Shown piece after piece: positions 23,846 through 33,624 of a stretch of DNA of 64,000 nucleotides (the first letter of the stretch is position 1; each line of letters opens with the position of its first letter). Made by a program: the position numbers and the translations under genes. The DNA is from JAEUKH01 sp964447205 (lineage in GTDB: Bacteria; Myxococcota_A; Polyangia; Polyangiales; Ga0077539). A model generated the notes under the pieces. It saw only the letters and a list, made by a program, of their open reading frames with translations. It was not told where the DNA came from and did not search any database. The stretch lies in the NCBI GenBank assembly GCA_964447205.1, contig CAYUSB010000033.1:1-64000 (forward strand). The letters run 5' to 3'.

Positions 23846-26308
23846 ATGCGCGCGCGATTTCGACCCACACTCCCCGCGCTCCTCGCGGGGCTCCTCGCGG
23901 CGGGGGCCGCCTGGGCCGACAACGCCCCCCGGCTCATCGAGGCCCCCGAGGTGCAGCTCCCCGACGACGCGGCCTTCCCCGAGGGGTCGGCCGTACGCCT
24001 GGAGTTTACCGTCACCGCCCAGGGCGCCGTCACCGACGTGGTCGTCATCGAGTCGCTCCGCCCCGACCTCGACGCCCTCGTGCTCGAAGCCGCACAACGG
24101 ATGCGGTTTCACCCCGCCGACCGGGGAGGGGTCCCCACGGCGGCCCGGATGCGCTTCCGCTTCCGCCTGCGCCCCGCCCCGCGGCCCCCGACCCCTCCGC
24201 CCGAGGCGCCCCCGCCCGAGGCTCCTCCTGGCCCTGCCGGGCCCCCGTCCACAACGCCCCCCGCGGGTCCCTCCGGGCCTGGCACCCCCGCGGGGCAGCC
24301 TCCTGTCCCTGGGGCTCCTCCGCAGCCCCCCGCCGAGCCCCCTGAGCCCGCGGAGCCCGAGCCCGGGGTGGCCGGGGAGGCCACGGTGCGCGGGCGTCGT
24401 CAGGCCGGGGCCTCGACCACGATGACCCTCCGGGCCGAGGAGCTCAGCACCGTACCCGGGACCCTCGGGGAGCCCACCCGGGTCGTGGCCACCATGCCCG
24501 GGGTGAGCCGCTCGCCCTTCGGCCTCGGCCTCTTCGTCGTGCGCGGGGCCAGCTTCGAGAACACCGGCTTCTTCATCGACGGCTTCCCCGTCCCCATCCT
24601 CTACCACTTCGGGGCCGGGCCCGCGGTGATCTCCTCGCGCCTCGTCGGGCAGCTCGATTTCTACCCGGGGGGCTATCCCCTGGAGTACGGCCGCTTCAGC
24701 GCCGGGGTCATCTCCCTCACCACCCGACCGCCCCCCACCGACCGGCCCTTCCTGGAGTTTCAGGCCGACGTCCTGCGGGCCGGGGCCATGGCCGTGGTGC
24801 CCTTCGACCACGGCCGCGGGAGCGTGGCGGTGGCCGTCCGGCGCAGCTACTACGACCTCCTGGCTCCCCTCTTCGTCGACGGGGTCTCGCTGGAGTTTGG
24901 CGACTACCAGGTGCGGCTCGACTACCGCTTCTCGGCCCGGTCGCGGGTGTCGCTCTTCTCGTTCGGCTCGTACGACAGCTTCGACCGCAGCGCGGCGGTA
25001 GGGGTGGGGGCCACCGCGTCGCAGCAGTCGAGCTCCCTCGGGTACCGGTTTCAGCGCGTGATCGGCCGCTGGGAGTACAACCTCCCGCACCGGATTCTCC
25101 TCAGCGTGTCGGGCATGGTGGGCATCGACGACACCTCCCTCAGCAACACCAGCCCGGGTCAGCCCGACCAGCGCTTCGCCAGCACGGGGTACATCCTCGG
25201 CGAGCGGGCCTCCCTGCGGATCCCCACGGGTCGCTACCTCACCACCCAGGTGGGCCTCGACGTCCTCACCATCAGCTTCGACGCCGACCTCCAGATCCCC
25301 CTGCCCAACAACATCGGGGGCATCCCCCCGCCCTCGTTTACGCCCACGGTGGTCAACTTCCGGCCCCGGATCACCCAGCTCTCCGTGGCGGCCTACATCG
25401 ACGAGACCCTGCGGGCGGGCCCCGTCGAGCTGTCCACGGGCCTGCGCATCGACCGCCTCACCTACGGCACGGTCGAGACCACCGTGGCCGACCCCCGGGC
25501 CGTCCTGCGGGTGAAGGTGCATCCCCGGGCCACCCTCATGGGGGCCTCGGGGTATTTTACACAGCCTCCGCCGTTTCCGCAGCTCGTCCCCGGGGTGCGC
25601 AACCCCGGCCTCGTGCCCCAACGGTCGTGGCAGTCGTCGGCCGGGGTCGAGACCCAGCTGCCCGGCGGGTTCGAGACCCGGGTCACAGGGTTTTACACCC
25701 GCATGTACAACCTCCAGCGCAGCTCCAGCGACATCGTGGAGGGGCCCAACGGGCCCCAACGGGCCAACGTGGTCGACGACGGCCAGGGGCGGAGCTATGG
25801 GATGGAGGTCCTCATTCGTCGTCGCCTCGAGCGGGGTGTGTACGGCTGGGTGAGCTACACCTTGTCGCGGTCCGAGCGGTTTCTGGAAGGCGGTACGGTC
25901 GTGCCCTTCCCCTTCGATCAGACCCACGTCCTCAACGTGGCGGCCTCCTGGGACATCAACCGCCGGTGGCGCCTCGGGGCCCGGTTTCAGCTCGCCACGG
26001 GAAACCCCCAGCGCCGCGTGACCGGGGCCTTCTTCGACGCCGACGTCGACCGCTTCCGCCCCACCTACGCCGTGCGCCAGAACGACCGCAGCGACACCGA
26101 GCGCCTGCCGGCCTACCACCAGCTCGACGTGCGGGTCGACTACCGCTTCCGCTGGGGCCCCCTGCGGATGTCGGCCTACCTCGACGTCCTCAACGCCTAC
26201 TACGCTCAGAACACCGAGGGCTACCTCTACCAGTACGACTTCGCCCGCCGCACCAACTTCCCGGGGCTGCCCATCCTGCCCGCCCTCGGGCTGACGGGAG
26301 AGTATTGA
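23846..26308 (+). CDS. TonB-dependent receptor with fused N-terminal TonB_C-like domain
   Basis: An 820-residue outer-membrane protein. After a signal peptide (about 1-24, ending AAWA), residues about 40-112 resemble the periplasmic C-terminal domain of TonB-family proteins (VRLEFTVTAQGAVTDVVVIE ... AAQRMRFHPA). A Pro-rich stretch of about 60 residues follows, then a plug domain (about 195-300, with GLFVVRGASFENTGFFIDG) and a beta-barrel to the end. Plug plus barrel indicates gated import. The TonB_C-like domain at the front is an odd arrangement for a receptor. The substrate is unknown. ATG 23846 is preferred over the upstream GTG at 23768 because it begins the signal peptide. The TGA overlaps the ATG of the next gene. 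Confidence 0.85.
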   Translation: MRARFRPTLPALLAGLLAAGAAWADNAPRLIEAPEVQLPDDAAFPEGSAVRLEFTVTAQGAVTDVVVIESLRPDLDALVLEAAQRMRFHPADRGGVPTAARMRFRFRLRPAPRPPTPPPEAPPPEAPPGPAGPPSTTPPAGPSGPGTPAGQPPVPGAPPQPPAEPPEPAEPEPGVAGEATVRGRRQAGASTTMTLRAEELSTVPGTLGEPTRVVATMPGVSRSPFGLGLFVVRGASFENTGFFIDGFPVPILYHFGAGPAVISSRLVGQLDFYPGGYPLEYGRFSAGVISLTTRPPPTDRPFLEFQADVLRAGAMAVVPFDHGRGSVAVAVRRSYYDLLAPLFVDGVSLEFGDYQVRLDYRFSARSRVSLFSFGSYDSFDRSAAVGVGATASQQSSSLGYRFQRVIGRWEYNLPHRILLSVSGMVGIDDTSLSNTSPGQPDQRFASTGYILGERASLRIPTGRYLTTQVGLDVLTISFDADLQIPLPNNIGGIPPPSFTPTVVNFRPRITQLSVAAYIDETLRAGPVELSTGLRIDRLTYGTVETTVADPRAVLRVKVHPRATLMGASGYFTQPPPFPQLVPGVRNPGLVPQRSWQSSAGVETQLPGGFETRVTGFYTRMYNLQRSSSDIVEGPNGPQRANVVDDGQGRSYGMEVLIRRRLERGVYGWVSYTLSRSERFLEGGTVVPFPFDQTHVLNVAASWDINRRWRLGARFQLATGNPQRRVTGAFFDADVDRFRPTYAVRQNDRSDTERLPAYHQLDVRVDYRFRWGPLRMSAYLDVLNAYYAQNTEGYLYQYDFARRTNFPGLPILPALGLTGEY

Positions 26309-27243
26309 TGGCTCGCCCCGCGTGGATCTTGACCGCGGCCCTCGGGCTCCTGACCGCCGGGTGCATCGAGCCCCTCGACCCTGAAGAGCTCGTGGTGGGC
26401 CCGCGGATCCTGGCCATCATGGTCGACCGCCCCGAGGTCAACCCCGGGCAGACCGTGACGGCCCGGGTCTTCCTCGCGGGCACCCGAGGCCCGGCCCGGT
26501 ATCGCTGGACGTGGTGCTTCGCCAACGAGGGGGCGCGGTTTCAGTCGCCCGTCTCCGACTTCGGCGGCAACAACCCCGAGCAGGGCTGCTTCGACCGCGA
26601 CACCGGGCCCCTCTTCGACCTCGGGACGGCCGACCGGGCGAGGCTCCCCATCCCCCCCGACCTCCTCTCCAACGCCATCGCCGCGGCCGAGCGCGGGGCC
26701 GGGGGCAACACGGGCATCCCCCCGGGGCTTCTGGCCGTCCTGGCCCGAGAGATCGGGATCGTGGCCGGGATCGGGGTGACCGTCGAGGTCGATGGCCGCA
26801 CGATGCGGGGGTACAAGCGGTTTGTCGTCTCAAGCAACCCGCGGCCCAACACCAACCCCCCGCCTCCGCGGCTCCAGATCGGGGCCCGATGGGTGTCGGG
26901 GGGCGAAGGAGACTCCGAGCGCTGCACCCCCGAGGACGGGGCCGGGCCCTTGCGGCTGCCGCGGGGGGGCGAGGCCGCCCTCGTGCCCGACCCCAACGAG
27001 GCCCCGTGGCTGGAGACCTATCAGATCCTCACGGCCACCGGGCAGCTCGAGACCCAGGAAGAGCAGGGGTACTACCACTGGTACATCACGGGCGGGAGCC
27101 TCGCCCGCCAGGGGACCCGCTCGCCCATCCGCGACAACGTCTGGCGCCTGCCGGCCGCCCCCGGGGCCCACAGCCTGTGGGTCTTCGTGCGGGACGGGCA
27201 CGGGGGCACGAGCGGCTGTCAGGTCGAGGCCGTGGTGGAGTGA
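26308..27243 (+). CDS. Lipoprotein coupled to the TonB-receptor fusion
   Basis: A 311-residue lipoprotein with signal ILTAALGLLTAGC (lipobox LTAGC). Its ATG overlaps the receptor stop (TGATG at 26306-26310), so the two are translated together. The mature part has Ig-like-looking beta segments (LVVGPRILAIMVDRPEVNPG, typical of Myxococcota surface proteins) and paired cysteines, but no enzyme motif. Position suggests an accessory of the receptor, for instance a surface-exposed substrate-binding or assembly partner. That role is inferred from coupling alone. Confidence 0.8.
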   Translation: MARPAWILTAALGLLTAGCIEPLDPEELVVGPRILAIMVDRPEVNPGQTVTARVFLAGTRGPARYRWTWCFANEGARFQSPVSDFGGNNPEQGCFDRDTGPLFDLGTADRARLPIPPDLLSNAIAAAERGAGGNTGIPPGLLAVLAREIGIVAGIGVTVEVDGRTMRGYKRFVVSSNPRPNTNPPPPRLQIGARWVSGGEGDSERCTPEDGAGPLRLPRGGEAALVPDPNEAPWLETYQILTATGQLETQEEQGYYHWYITGGSLARQGTRSPIRDNVWRLPAAPGAHSLWVFVRDGHGGTSGCQVEAVVE

Positions 27244-27250
27244 CGGGGGT

Positions 27251-27274
27251 CGCGGGGCTTACCTGAGCCCTGCG
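27251..27274 (+). terminator. Hairpin after receptor/lipoprotein operon
   Basis: CGCGGGGCT (27251-27259) pairs with AGCCCTGCG (27266-27274), nine base pairs including one G-U, around a 6-base loop. It starts eight bases after the TGA at 27243. The sequence after it is GT-rich rather than a clean T-run, so termination is plausible but not certain. Confidence 0.45.
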
Positions 27275-27382
27275 GGTGTTCGGTCGGGTTGACGGTGGAG
27301 CGCGTCGCGTGAGAAAACCGGCCAGTCCTTGGGCTGGGCGTCGATGGCGCGGCCCGGCACTCTACGATTGCTGGAGGTTTTC

Positions 27383-29197
27383 ATGCGAATGCGTGCGCGT
27401 TGGTGCCTGGCGGGTCTTCTCGCCAGCGGCGCCCTGGTGGTGGGTTGTGGTGCGAGCGGCGGCGGCGGGGGCGGTGGCGGGGGCACCGACGCCGGGATGA
27501 TGGGCGCGGACGTGCGGCCGATGGGCGACGGAGCGACCGGCGACCGTCCCACGACCGGCGACCGCCCCGTGACCCCGGTCGATCGTCCTCCGCCGGTGAC
27601 CAATCCCTGTGCGGCCGACGCCATCGTCGACCTCACCATGCGGATGCCCGACAGCGGGGGCGTGGTGACCTACGCGGGCAACAACAACCGGGCCCCGGCG
27701 ACGGGCGGCCCGACGCCCCCCATGGGCTGTATCGGGGCCATGGCCAGCTCGGCCTACCAGGTCGTGCATCGGTATCGGATGCGCTCGACGGGCGTCCTCG
27801 TGGCCACCACCGCCACGAAGAACACCCCCCAGACGGTCGACACCATCGTGTACCTCGCGACGATGTGCGGCGGCGGGATGAGCCTGGGCTGCAACGACGA
27901 CGTCAGCCGGGGCGTGTTGCAGTCGCGGGTGGCCACCTCCGCCCCCGTGATGATGGGCACCGAGGTCTTCATCGTGGTCGGGACGTACAGCCCGCCCGTG
28001 ATGGGGGCCGACGAGCAGGGCGACTACGAGCTCCAGATTACGGAGGTCCAGCCCACCCCCGTGGGCATGCCCTGCACCGGGGCCTCGGTCTGCGTCGAGG
28101 GCTCGCTCTGCATCGCCAACCCCGGCTCGATGACCATGGGCACCTGCCTCGCCGACGGGGCCGCCCGGGGTCGCTGCCGCCTGATGGGGATGGCCTGCGA
28201 CGCCGGCCTGTCCTGCTCGGTGGCGATGCCCACCGCCATGGCCCGCGGGGTCTGTCAGCGCACCATTGCCGTGGGCATGCCCTGCGGCGAGGTGGGGACC
28301 ACCTGCGCGATGGGCTCGACCTGCCAGCAGAGCAACCCCGCCGACCCGGCCGTGCGCACCTGCGTGGCCGACGGGGTGCAGGGCGGCCGCTGCCGGGCTG
28401 ACTCGCCCCGTTGTGACATGGGCTTCGAGTGCTCGGCGGCGACCGTGCCCACCTGCCGGGCCGCGGCCATGGCCGGGGGCGAGTGCGACCCGCAGAACAT
28501 CCGCACCTTCTGCCCCTCGGGCAGCACCTGCGCCCCGGGCATGATGGCGGGCACCTTCACCTGCCAGGCCAACGGGGTCGGGGCGGGCACCGCGTGCCGC
28601 GCCGAGGCGCCCCGCTGCGACATGGCCTTGGAGTGCTCGACCACCATGGGGGCGGGGGTGTGTCGGCGTACGGTCCCCGTGGGCATGCCCTGCGACCTGC
28701 GCTTCAACACCACCACCTGCGCGATGGGCAGCAGCTGCCTCGCGGCCATGCCGGGGTCCCCCACGGGCACCTGCACCGCCCCGACGATGGAGATGGAGCC
28801 CAACAACACCCCCGCGATGGCCAACCCCAACGTGATGACCACCACGATCTTCCGCGGGGCCATCATGCCGGCCGACGACGTCGACTGCTTCAACGTCACC
28901 GTGCCCGCCAACGCCTCGCTGCGGGTCAGCACCCTCAACCCCGACGGCACCTGCACCCTCGGCGCGGGCGGCGACACTGTCCTCAACGTGTACCGGATGG
29001 GCACCATGATGCCCATCGCCAACAACGACGACGTGCGTATGGGCGTCCTGTGCTCGGAGGTCGACGGCCGCACGATGGGCCCCCTCAACCGCCTCAGCGC
29101 CGGCACCTACTCGGTCTGCGTCGAGTCGTACCAGGGCGAAGACCCCATCGCGAGCTACACCCTCACGGTCGAGGTCATCCCGCCCCCGGCGATGTAG
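27383..29197 (+). CDS. Cys-rich lipoprotein with C-terminal PPC-like domain
   Basis: A 604-residue lipoprotein. The ATG at 27383 has a perfect GGAGG at 27373-27377. Signal LLASGALVVGC gives lipobox VVGC, followed by a Gly-rich tether and Asp/Arg/Pro-rich spacer. A first beta domain (about 80-225) is followed by several Cys-rich modules with recurring VGMPC, RCDM and ECS motifs (about 225-475), presumably disulphide-stabilised. The last 130 residues resemble a pre-peptidase C-terminal (PPC) domain: MEPNNTPAMA, then DDVDCFNVTV and NPDGTCTLGAGGDTVLNVYR. The Met content is unusually high. It is likely exported to the outer membrane or surface; function unknown. Confidence 0.85.
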   Translation: MRMRARWCLAGLLASGALVVGCGASGGGGGGGGGTDAGMMGADVRPMGDGATGDRPTTGDRPVTPVDRPPPVTNPCAADAIVDLTMRMPDSGGVVTYAGNNNRAPATGGPTPPMGCIGAMASSAYQVVHRYRMRSTGVLVATTATKNTPQTVDTIVYLATMCGGGMSLGCNDDVSRGVLQSRVATSAPVMMGTEVFIVVGTYSPPVMGADEQGDYELQITEVQPTPVGMPCTGASVCVEGSLCIANPGSMTMGTCLADGAARGRCRLMGMACDAGLSCSVAMPTAMARGVCQRTIAVGMPCGEVGTTCAMGSTCQQSNPADPAVRTCVADGVQGGRCRADSPRCDMGFECSAATVPTCRAAAMAGGECDPQNIRTFCPSGSTCAPGMMAGTFTCQANGVGAGTACRAEAPRCDMALECSTTMGAGVCRRTVPVGMPCDLRFNTTTCAMGSSCLAAMPGSPTGTCTAPTMEMEPNNTPAMANPNVMTTTIFRGAIMPADDVDCFNVTVPANASLRVSTLNPDGTCTLGAGGDTVLNVYRMGTMMPIANNDDVRMGVLCSEVDGRTMGPLNRLSAGTYSVCVESYQGEDPIASYTLTVEVIPPPAM

Positions 29198-29217
29198 TCG
29201 CCCGCCCGCCGACCGCC

Positions 29218-29245
29218 CCGGGGCCCTGCACGCCAGGGGCCCCGG
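29218..29245 (+). terminator. Strong GC-rich hairpin after Cys-rich lipoprotein gene
   Basis: CCGGGGCCCTG (29218-29228) folds onto CAGGGGCCCCGG (29234-29245) with one bulged base and a 5-base loop, about 20 bases after the TAG. A short CCCTTCGTCC follows. This is the strongest hairpin noted in the window and a likely transcription terminator. Confidence 0.6.
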
Positions 29246-29317
29246 CCCTTCGTCCGACGCCCCGTTCCCTTCGTTCAGAATTCGCGTCTCGTCCCGTGAC
29301 CGCTCTACGGTCGCGGG

Positions 29318-30169
29318 ATGGCGCTTCGGCATGGATGGGTGGCGGCCCTCGGGGCGGTGATGGTGCTCGGGGTCGGGGTCGCCGAGGCCGTCGGGCCGCG
29401 GGCCACGCACCCGCGCGGGCCCTTCGCCGAGGGCCAGCTCATCGACGGAGAGTGCCCGTCGCGGTACCCGCGCTGCCTGTCCTTCACCTTCGACGACGGC
29501 CCCGACCCCCGCACCACGCCGCGCCTCCTGGAGCTCCTGGAGCAGCGCCGGATGCGGGCCACCTTCTTCGTGGTGGGGCACCGCCTCGACGGCGACGACG
29601 CGTTTCACCAGGCCAACCGGGCCGTGCTCGCCGAGACGGCCCGACGGGGTCACGCCATCGGCCACCACGGGTATCGCCACGTCGTGCTCGACGGCCTGGG
29701 CCCCGGGCGCCTCGCGTACGAGTTCGACCGCACCGACGCCCTCATCGCCCGGGCCATCGGGCATCGCCCGGCCTTCTTCCGGGCCCCCTTTGGCGAGCTG
29801 GCCACGACGCGGGCGGTCGAGGCCGTGGGGGCCCGCGGGATGACCCCGGTGTACTGGGCCCTCGACACCCGGGACTGGGCCGTACACACCCCGCGGGAGG
29901 TGCTGCGCAACTTCCGGGCGGCCCTCGACGCCCACCCCCGGGGGGGTGTGGTCTTGATGCACGACACCCGACGATGGAGCGTGGAGTCGGTCCCGTTGAT
30001 CTTCGCCGAGCTCGACCGGCGCAACGCCGCCCTCGGGGCCCGGGGGGAGGCCCCCTACCGGGTGGTGGGTCTCGGGGCCTTCGTGCGTCGCCGGGGTGTG
30101 GCCCCGTTGCAGGGGATGCCCGCCGGGGCCATGCGGCACCGACACCCACGCTCGGCTACGACCCCGTAG
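29318..30169 (+). CDS. Polysaccharide deacetylase (NodB homology domain)
   Basis: A 283-residue exported enzyme with signal peptide MALRHGWVAALGAVMVLGVGVAEA. It probably removes N-acetyl groups from a cell-wall or envelope polysaccharide, such as peptidoglycan or a chitin-like polymer, using a divalent metal. NodB motifs are intact: motif 1 TFDDGPD (catalytic Asp59, metal Asp60), motif 2 HGYRH (metal His117 and His121), motif 3 RAPFGE, motif 4 DTRDW, and motif 5 LMHDT with the catalytic histidine. The length is normal. The 3' end overlaps the convergent spermidine-synthase-like gene by 14 bases. The substrate is not determined. Confidence 0.9.
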   Translation: MALRHGWVAALGAVMVLGVGVAEAVGPRATHPRGPFAEGQLIDGECPSRYPRCLSFTFDDGPDPRTTPRLLELLEQRRMRATFFVVGHRLDGDDAFHQANRAVLAETARRGHAIGHHGYRHVVLDGLGPGRLAYEFDRTDALIARAIGHRPAFFRAPFGELATTRAVEAVGARGMTPVYWALDTRDWAVHTPREVLRNFRAALDAHPRGGVVLMHDTRRWSVESVPLIFAELDRRNAALGARGEAPYRVVGLGAFVRRRGVAPLQGMPAGAMRHRHPRSATTP

Positions 30170-32552
30170 CCTCGGGGACGGGGCGCCACCCTGTGGGCGA
30201 GGCCCAGGCCGCCAGGGCGTAGAAACCTGCCGCCGCGGCGAAGCTGGCCGCGATCCCGAACCACACCGACAGCACGATGGCCAGGACGCTCCCGAGCACG
30301 CTCGTGGCCCCGTTGATCGCGAGGGCCACCGATGCCCCGCGGGCCCGGTCGATGAACCGCACCCCCGACGGGAAGAACATCCCCAGGCACACCCCCACCA
30401 GGGCCGCGGTGGCCCCCGACCACACGACCCGCACGGCGAAATTGCCGTCGGTGGTGATCCGGGCCAGAGGGCCGATGACCGCGTAGGGCAGGAGGGCCAG
30501 GAGGGCCGCGGTCCCGAGGGCCGCCCACCGAACGGCCTTGCGGGAGGTGATCACCCGCGGCGACAGGGCGCTGCCCACCCCGGTGGCCACGAGGAGCCCC
30601 GCGAGCACGACGATGAGGGCGTAGGTGGGGTGCCCGAGCACCACGTGGAGCCGTTGTACGAGGGCGATCTCGGCCAGCATGAAGCCCGCCCCGAGGGAGC
30701 CGAAATACACGGCGGGGCGGGGGCCGGGCAAGGGGGGGGAGGCGGCCCGGGCGGCCCGGGCGAGGGTGGGGCCGAGGAGGCTCAGGGCGAGGAGGGACGT
30801 GGCGATGAAGGTGACGAGGAGCTCGAACATGGCCGTGGCGTTGCCGGCCAGGACCCCGGAGCTTCCGCGGGCTTGATGGAGGGCCCGCATGGGGTGGAGC
30901 CAGGCCCTGGGGGCCATGAGCTGGAAGAAGAAGGGCCTGTCGTCGGTGGGGGCGCTGGTGTCGAGGTCGTCGGGGCGGCCGACGGGCCCGAGGGCGTCGA
31001 CGGAGCGCACGGCGAGGAGGCGGTCGAGGAGGGGGTGGGCCGCGGTGCGTCCGGGCATGGCCAGGATGCGGAATTCGAGGCGGGTCTCCAGGTCGCGCAG
31101 GGCGGCGAGGTCGGCCTCGGTGAGGGGCGAAGGGCTCACGAGGATGGTGGCCACCACCCCGGAGGCCAGGAGGGCGATGTGGGGCCGGGCGTCGGCGATC
31201 CCGCGGTCGAGGAGGGAGGCCACGGCGAGGGAGACGAGGCGCGAGGTCTCGTTGGCCCGGCGGGGGTCGTACCAGCGGGAGAAGGTCACGATGCCTTCGG
31301 GGGCCACCCGGCGGAGAAAGACCGACCAGGCCTCGCGGGTGTAGAGGGTGGACTCGGTGTGGGCGAAGGCCCCCGCGGTGGTGGCGGCCCAGGTGTCGAC
31401 GAGGGAGGCCTGGAGCACCGTGCAGTGGACGTCCGAGGCGGCGTACACGGCCCGCCCGTCGCCCACCCGGACGTGCACCCGCGGGTCGCGCAGGGTGGGG
31501 GAGCGGTCGCCGAGGCGGTGGAGCATGGTCACCATGGCGGGGTTGATCTCGACCCCGAGGACCCGGGAGTGCCCCGCGTTGAGGGCGGAGATGAGGTCGC
31601 GCCCGCCGCCGACCCCGATCACGCAGGCCGTCCCGTCGGGGCGCAGGGCGTGGGCGGAGGTGGTGGCGTCGAAGCGCAGGACGTTGAGCTCTTGGGGGCG
31701 GCGGTACTGGTAGATGGGGGTGGCGGCCTCGCCGTCGATGCGGGCGTTGGCGGCGGGGTGGGTGCCCTGGGGGGTGCGCGGCGAGGGCGACCACAGGGAG
31801 CGGAAGGGCACGGGGCGGAAGTCGGTGACGTAGACGTGGGAGAGGGGGTTCCAGGTCTCGAAGAGGGCGACCTCGTCGTCGGGGCGCTGCTGGCCTTTGG
31901 GGTAGCGCACGAAGAGCCCCGCCCGCGGGGTCATCTCGGTCACGAAGAGGAGGCCCAGGCACAGGGCCGTCAGGGCCCGCGGGAGGCTCCGGGCGGCCCC
32001 CGGGGCGCTCACCACGGCCGCGGCCGTGCCCACCCCCGCGGCGAGGGCCAGGAGGGCCCCCGGCCCCGACAGGGGCCCGAGCAGAACCAACGGCGACAGG
32101 GCCCCCACCGCCGCCGCCGTCAAATCCACCGCGTACAGCTTCGCCAGGGGCACGCCCCCCTCGGCCATCAGCCGCGCCACGACGGCGCTGCCCGCGACCA
32201 GGGGCAGGGCCAGGACCACCACCACCATCACCAGCCCCCCGAAGGCCGACAGATTCGGCGCGAACGACACCGGCACGGCGCAGAGCACGACCGTGGCGAG
32301 GACGAGCCCCGCGGCCATGGCGAGGAGCCTCTGGGCGACGTAGGGGGCCATGGGTTCGTCGGCCGCCTGGGCCCGGGCCGCGTCGAGGGAGCCGCTGGCC
32401 AGGCCCAACATCGCGAGGGACAAGACCACGAAGGCCAGGCCGTACCAGGTCGACACCGACAACAGCCGGGTGAAGAGCACCTCGACGGCCACGATGGTGC
32501 CGGCCACGAGGCCGAGGAGGAGGAGGGTGGCGCGGCGGGAGAGAGCGTTCAT
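30156..32552 (-). CDS. Polytopic membrane protein with spermidine-synthase-like domain
   Basis: A 798-residue protein. A multi-helix N-terminal membrane region (about 1-215) is followed by a soluble Rossmann domain and a second multi-helix region (about 575-790). The soluble domain has the SAM-binding pattern VIGVGGGRDLISAL at about 311 and VLGVEINPAMV, as in spermidine synthases. Fused MFS/spermidine-synthase proteins of this layout are widespread, and few have a proven activity. I cannot confirm the polyamine-site aspartates, so aminopropyl transfer is uncertain. Start ATG 32552 (MNALSRR) is chosen over an upstream GTG at 32576. It is divergent from the lipoprotein gene at 32728. Confidence 0.8.
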   Translation of the reverse strand: MNALSRRATLLLLGLVAGTIVAVEVLFTRLLSVSTWYGLAFVVLSLAMLGLASGSLDAARAQAADEPMAPYVAQRLLAMAAGLVLATVVLCAVPVSFAPNLSAFGGLVMVVVVLALPLVAGSAVVARLMAEGGVPLAKLYAVDLTAAAVGALSPLVLLGPLSGPGALLALAAGVGTAAAVVSAPGAARSLPRALTALCLGLLFVTEMTPRAGLFVRYPKGQQRPDDEVALFETWNPLSHVYVTDFRPVPFRSLWSPSPRTPQGTHPAANARIDGEAATPIYQYRRPQELNVLRFDATTSAHALRPDGTACVIGVGGGRDLISALNAGHSRVLGVEINPAMVTMLHRLGDRSPTLRDPRVHVRVGDGRAVYAASDVHCTVLQASLVDTWAATTAGAFAHTESTLYTREAWSVFLRRVAPEGIVTFSRWYDPRRANETSRLVSLAVASLLDRGIADARPHIALLASGVVATILVSPSPLTEADLAALRDLETRLEFRILAMPGRTAAHPLLDRLLAVRSVDALGPVGRPDDLDTSAPTDDRPFFFQLMAPRAWLHPMRALHQARGSSGVLAGNATAMFELLVTFIATSLLALSLLGPTLARAARAASPPLPGPRPAVYFGSLGAGFMLAEIALVQRLHVVLGHPTYALIVVLAGLLVATGVGSALSPRVITSRKAVRWAALGTAALLALLPYAVIGPLARITTDGNFAVRVVWSGATAALVGVCLGMFFPSGVRFIDRARGASVALAINGATSVLGSVLAIVLSVWFGIAASFAAAAGFYALAAWASPTGWRPVPEATGS

Positions 32553-32727
32553 GCGGGGCGCGGCGGACGCTATCACGCCGCCCGGGCATCCCTGAGGCCC
32601 GCGTAACCTCGCGGCGGGTCATCCGTAGCCGACGGCTCCGCCGGGTCGGGCAGTCGGAGCTCCCCCCTTCCCGACGACCAACAATGCGGGTACTGTCTGT
32701 CCGACCCTGTGCGAACGAGGTGAGCCG

Positions 32728-33618
32728 ATGAGTCAAGAACTGCGCGTTGTTTTGTGGGCGCCTGCGCTGCTGGCGATGGCCCTTGGGGGTCTGTCGTTCG
32801 GCTGCAAGCGCTCCGATGACCACGTGGGGGCCGTACAACACGCGGTGAGCACGGGGGCCCAGGGGGCCCTGGCCGCGCGCCCCACTGCCCCGCGGACGCC
32901 TCCCGCCCCGTCCAACACCCGCCCCACGGCCTCCGACACCATCCCCACGGGGCACCCCGAGGGGGCAGGGGCCACCGCCCGCCTGGAATTTGCTCCCGAC
33001 CGCGACCACCTTGAGATCGCCAACACCCAACTCGCCGACCATGTGGGCGTGACCTGGACCGACCGCGAGCACGCCCATGTGTACTTCGGTCAGGTCGACC
33101 GCCAGGGCCACCCCGAGGGTCGGGCGGTGGTGTTGCACACCCTGGCCGATGTCGAACAGGAGTCCCTCGGGTCGCCGTCGGTGGTGGCGGTTCCGGGCGG
33201 GTTCGGGGTGGCCTGGGTCGACCGCGAGAACGGCCGGGTGCGCTTCCGTCAGCTCGACGCCCGGGGGGCTCCGGTGGGTCGTGCCTCCATCGTGCACGAG
33301 GGCCTCGAAGACCCCGAGCGGGCCACCCTCGGCTGGAATGGGACGGAGTTCGCCGTCGCGGTGCAGCTCCGCCAGGGCGTGTACTTCGCTCGGGTGAGCC
33401 CCGCGGGAGAGCGGCTCGGCGACGGAGCCATCCTGGCCGAAGGGGCCCGCATCGAAGGGGTCGAGGGCCTCGCCTGGCGGGACGGAGCCTGGACCGTGGG
33501 CTACACCGTCACCGAGTCGGGACAGGCCCAGCGTCGGCAGGAGCGCATCGGGCCCGCGGGGGCGGCCCAGGGGGCCCGGTCGACGGCCTTCGCCGGGGCC
33601 CTCCTCGCGCGGCGCTGA
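32728..33618 (+). CDS. Lipoprotein of unknown function
   Basis: A 296-residue lipoprotein. The ATG is preceded by GAGGTGA at about six bases. Signal ALLAMALGGLSFGC ends at a lipobox-like SFGC. A Pro/Thr-rich tether (about 45-85) is followed by beta-rich sequence with repeated Trp-Asp/Asn blade patterns (VGVTWTDREHAHVYF, FGVAWVDRENGRVRF, FAVAVQLRQGVYFARV, WTVGYTVTESG) at intervals of about 45 residues. This suggests a small beta-propeller or similar repeat fold. No enzymatic motif is seen. It is convergent with the S1-domain gene, six bases away. Confidence 0.8.
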   Translation: MSQELRVVLWAPALLAMALGGLSFGCKRSDDHVGAVQHAVSTGAQGALAARPTAPRTPPAPSNTRPTASDTIPTGHPEGAGATARLEFAPDRDHLEIANTQLADHVGVTWTDREHAHVYFGQVDRQGHPEGRAVVLHTLADVEQESLGSPSVVAVPGGFGVAWVDRENGRVRFRQLDARGAPVGRASIVHEGLEDPERATLGWNGTEFAVAVQLRQGVYFARVSPAGERLGDGAILAEGARIEGVEGLAWRDGAWTVGYTVTESGQAQRRQERIGPAGAAQGARSTAFAGALLARR

Positions 33619-33624
33619 GCCCCT

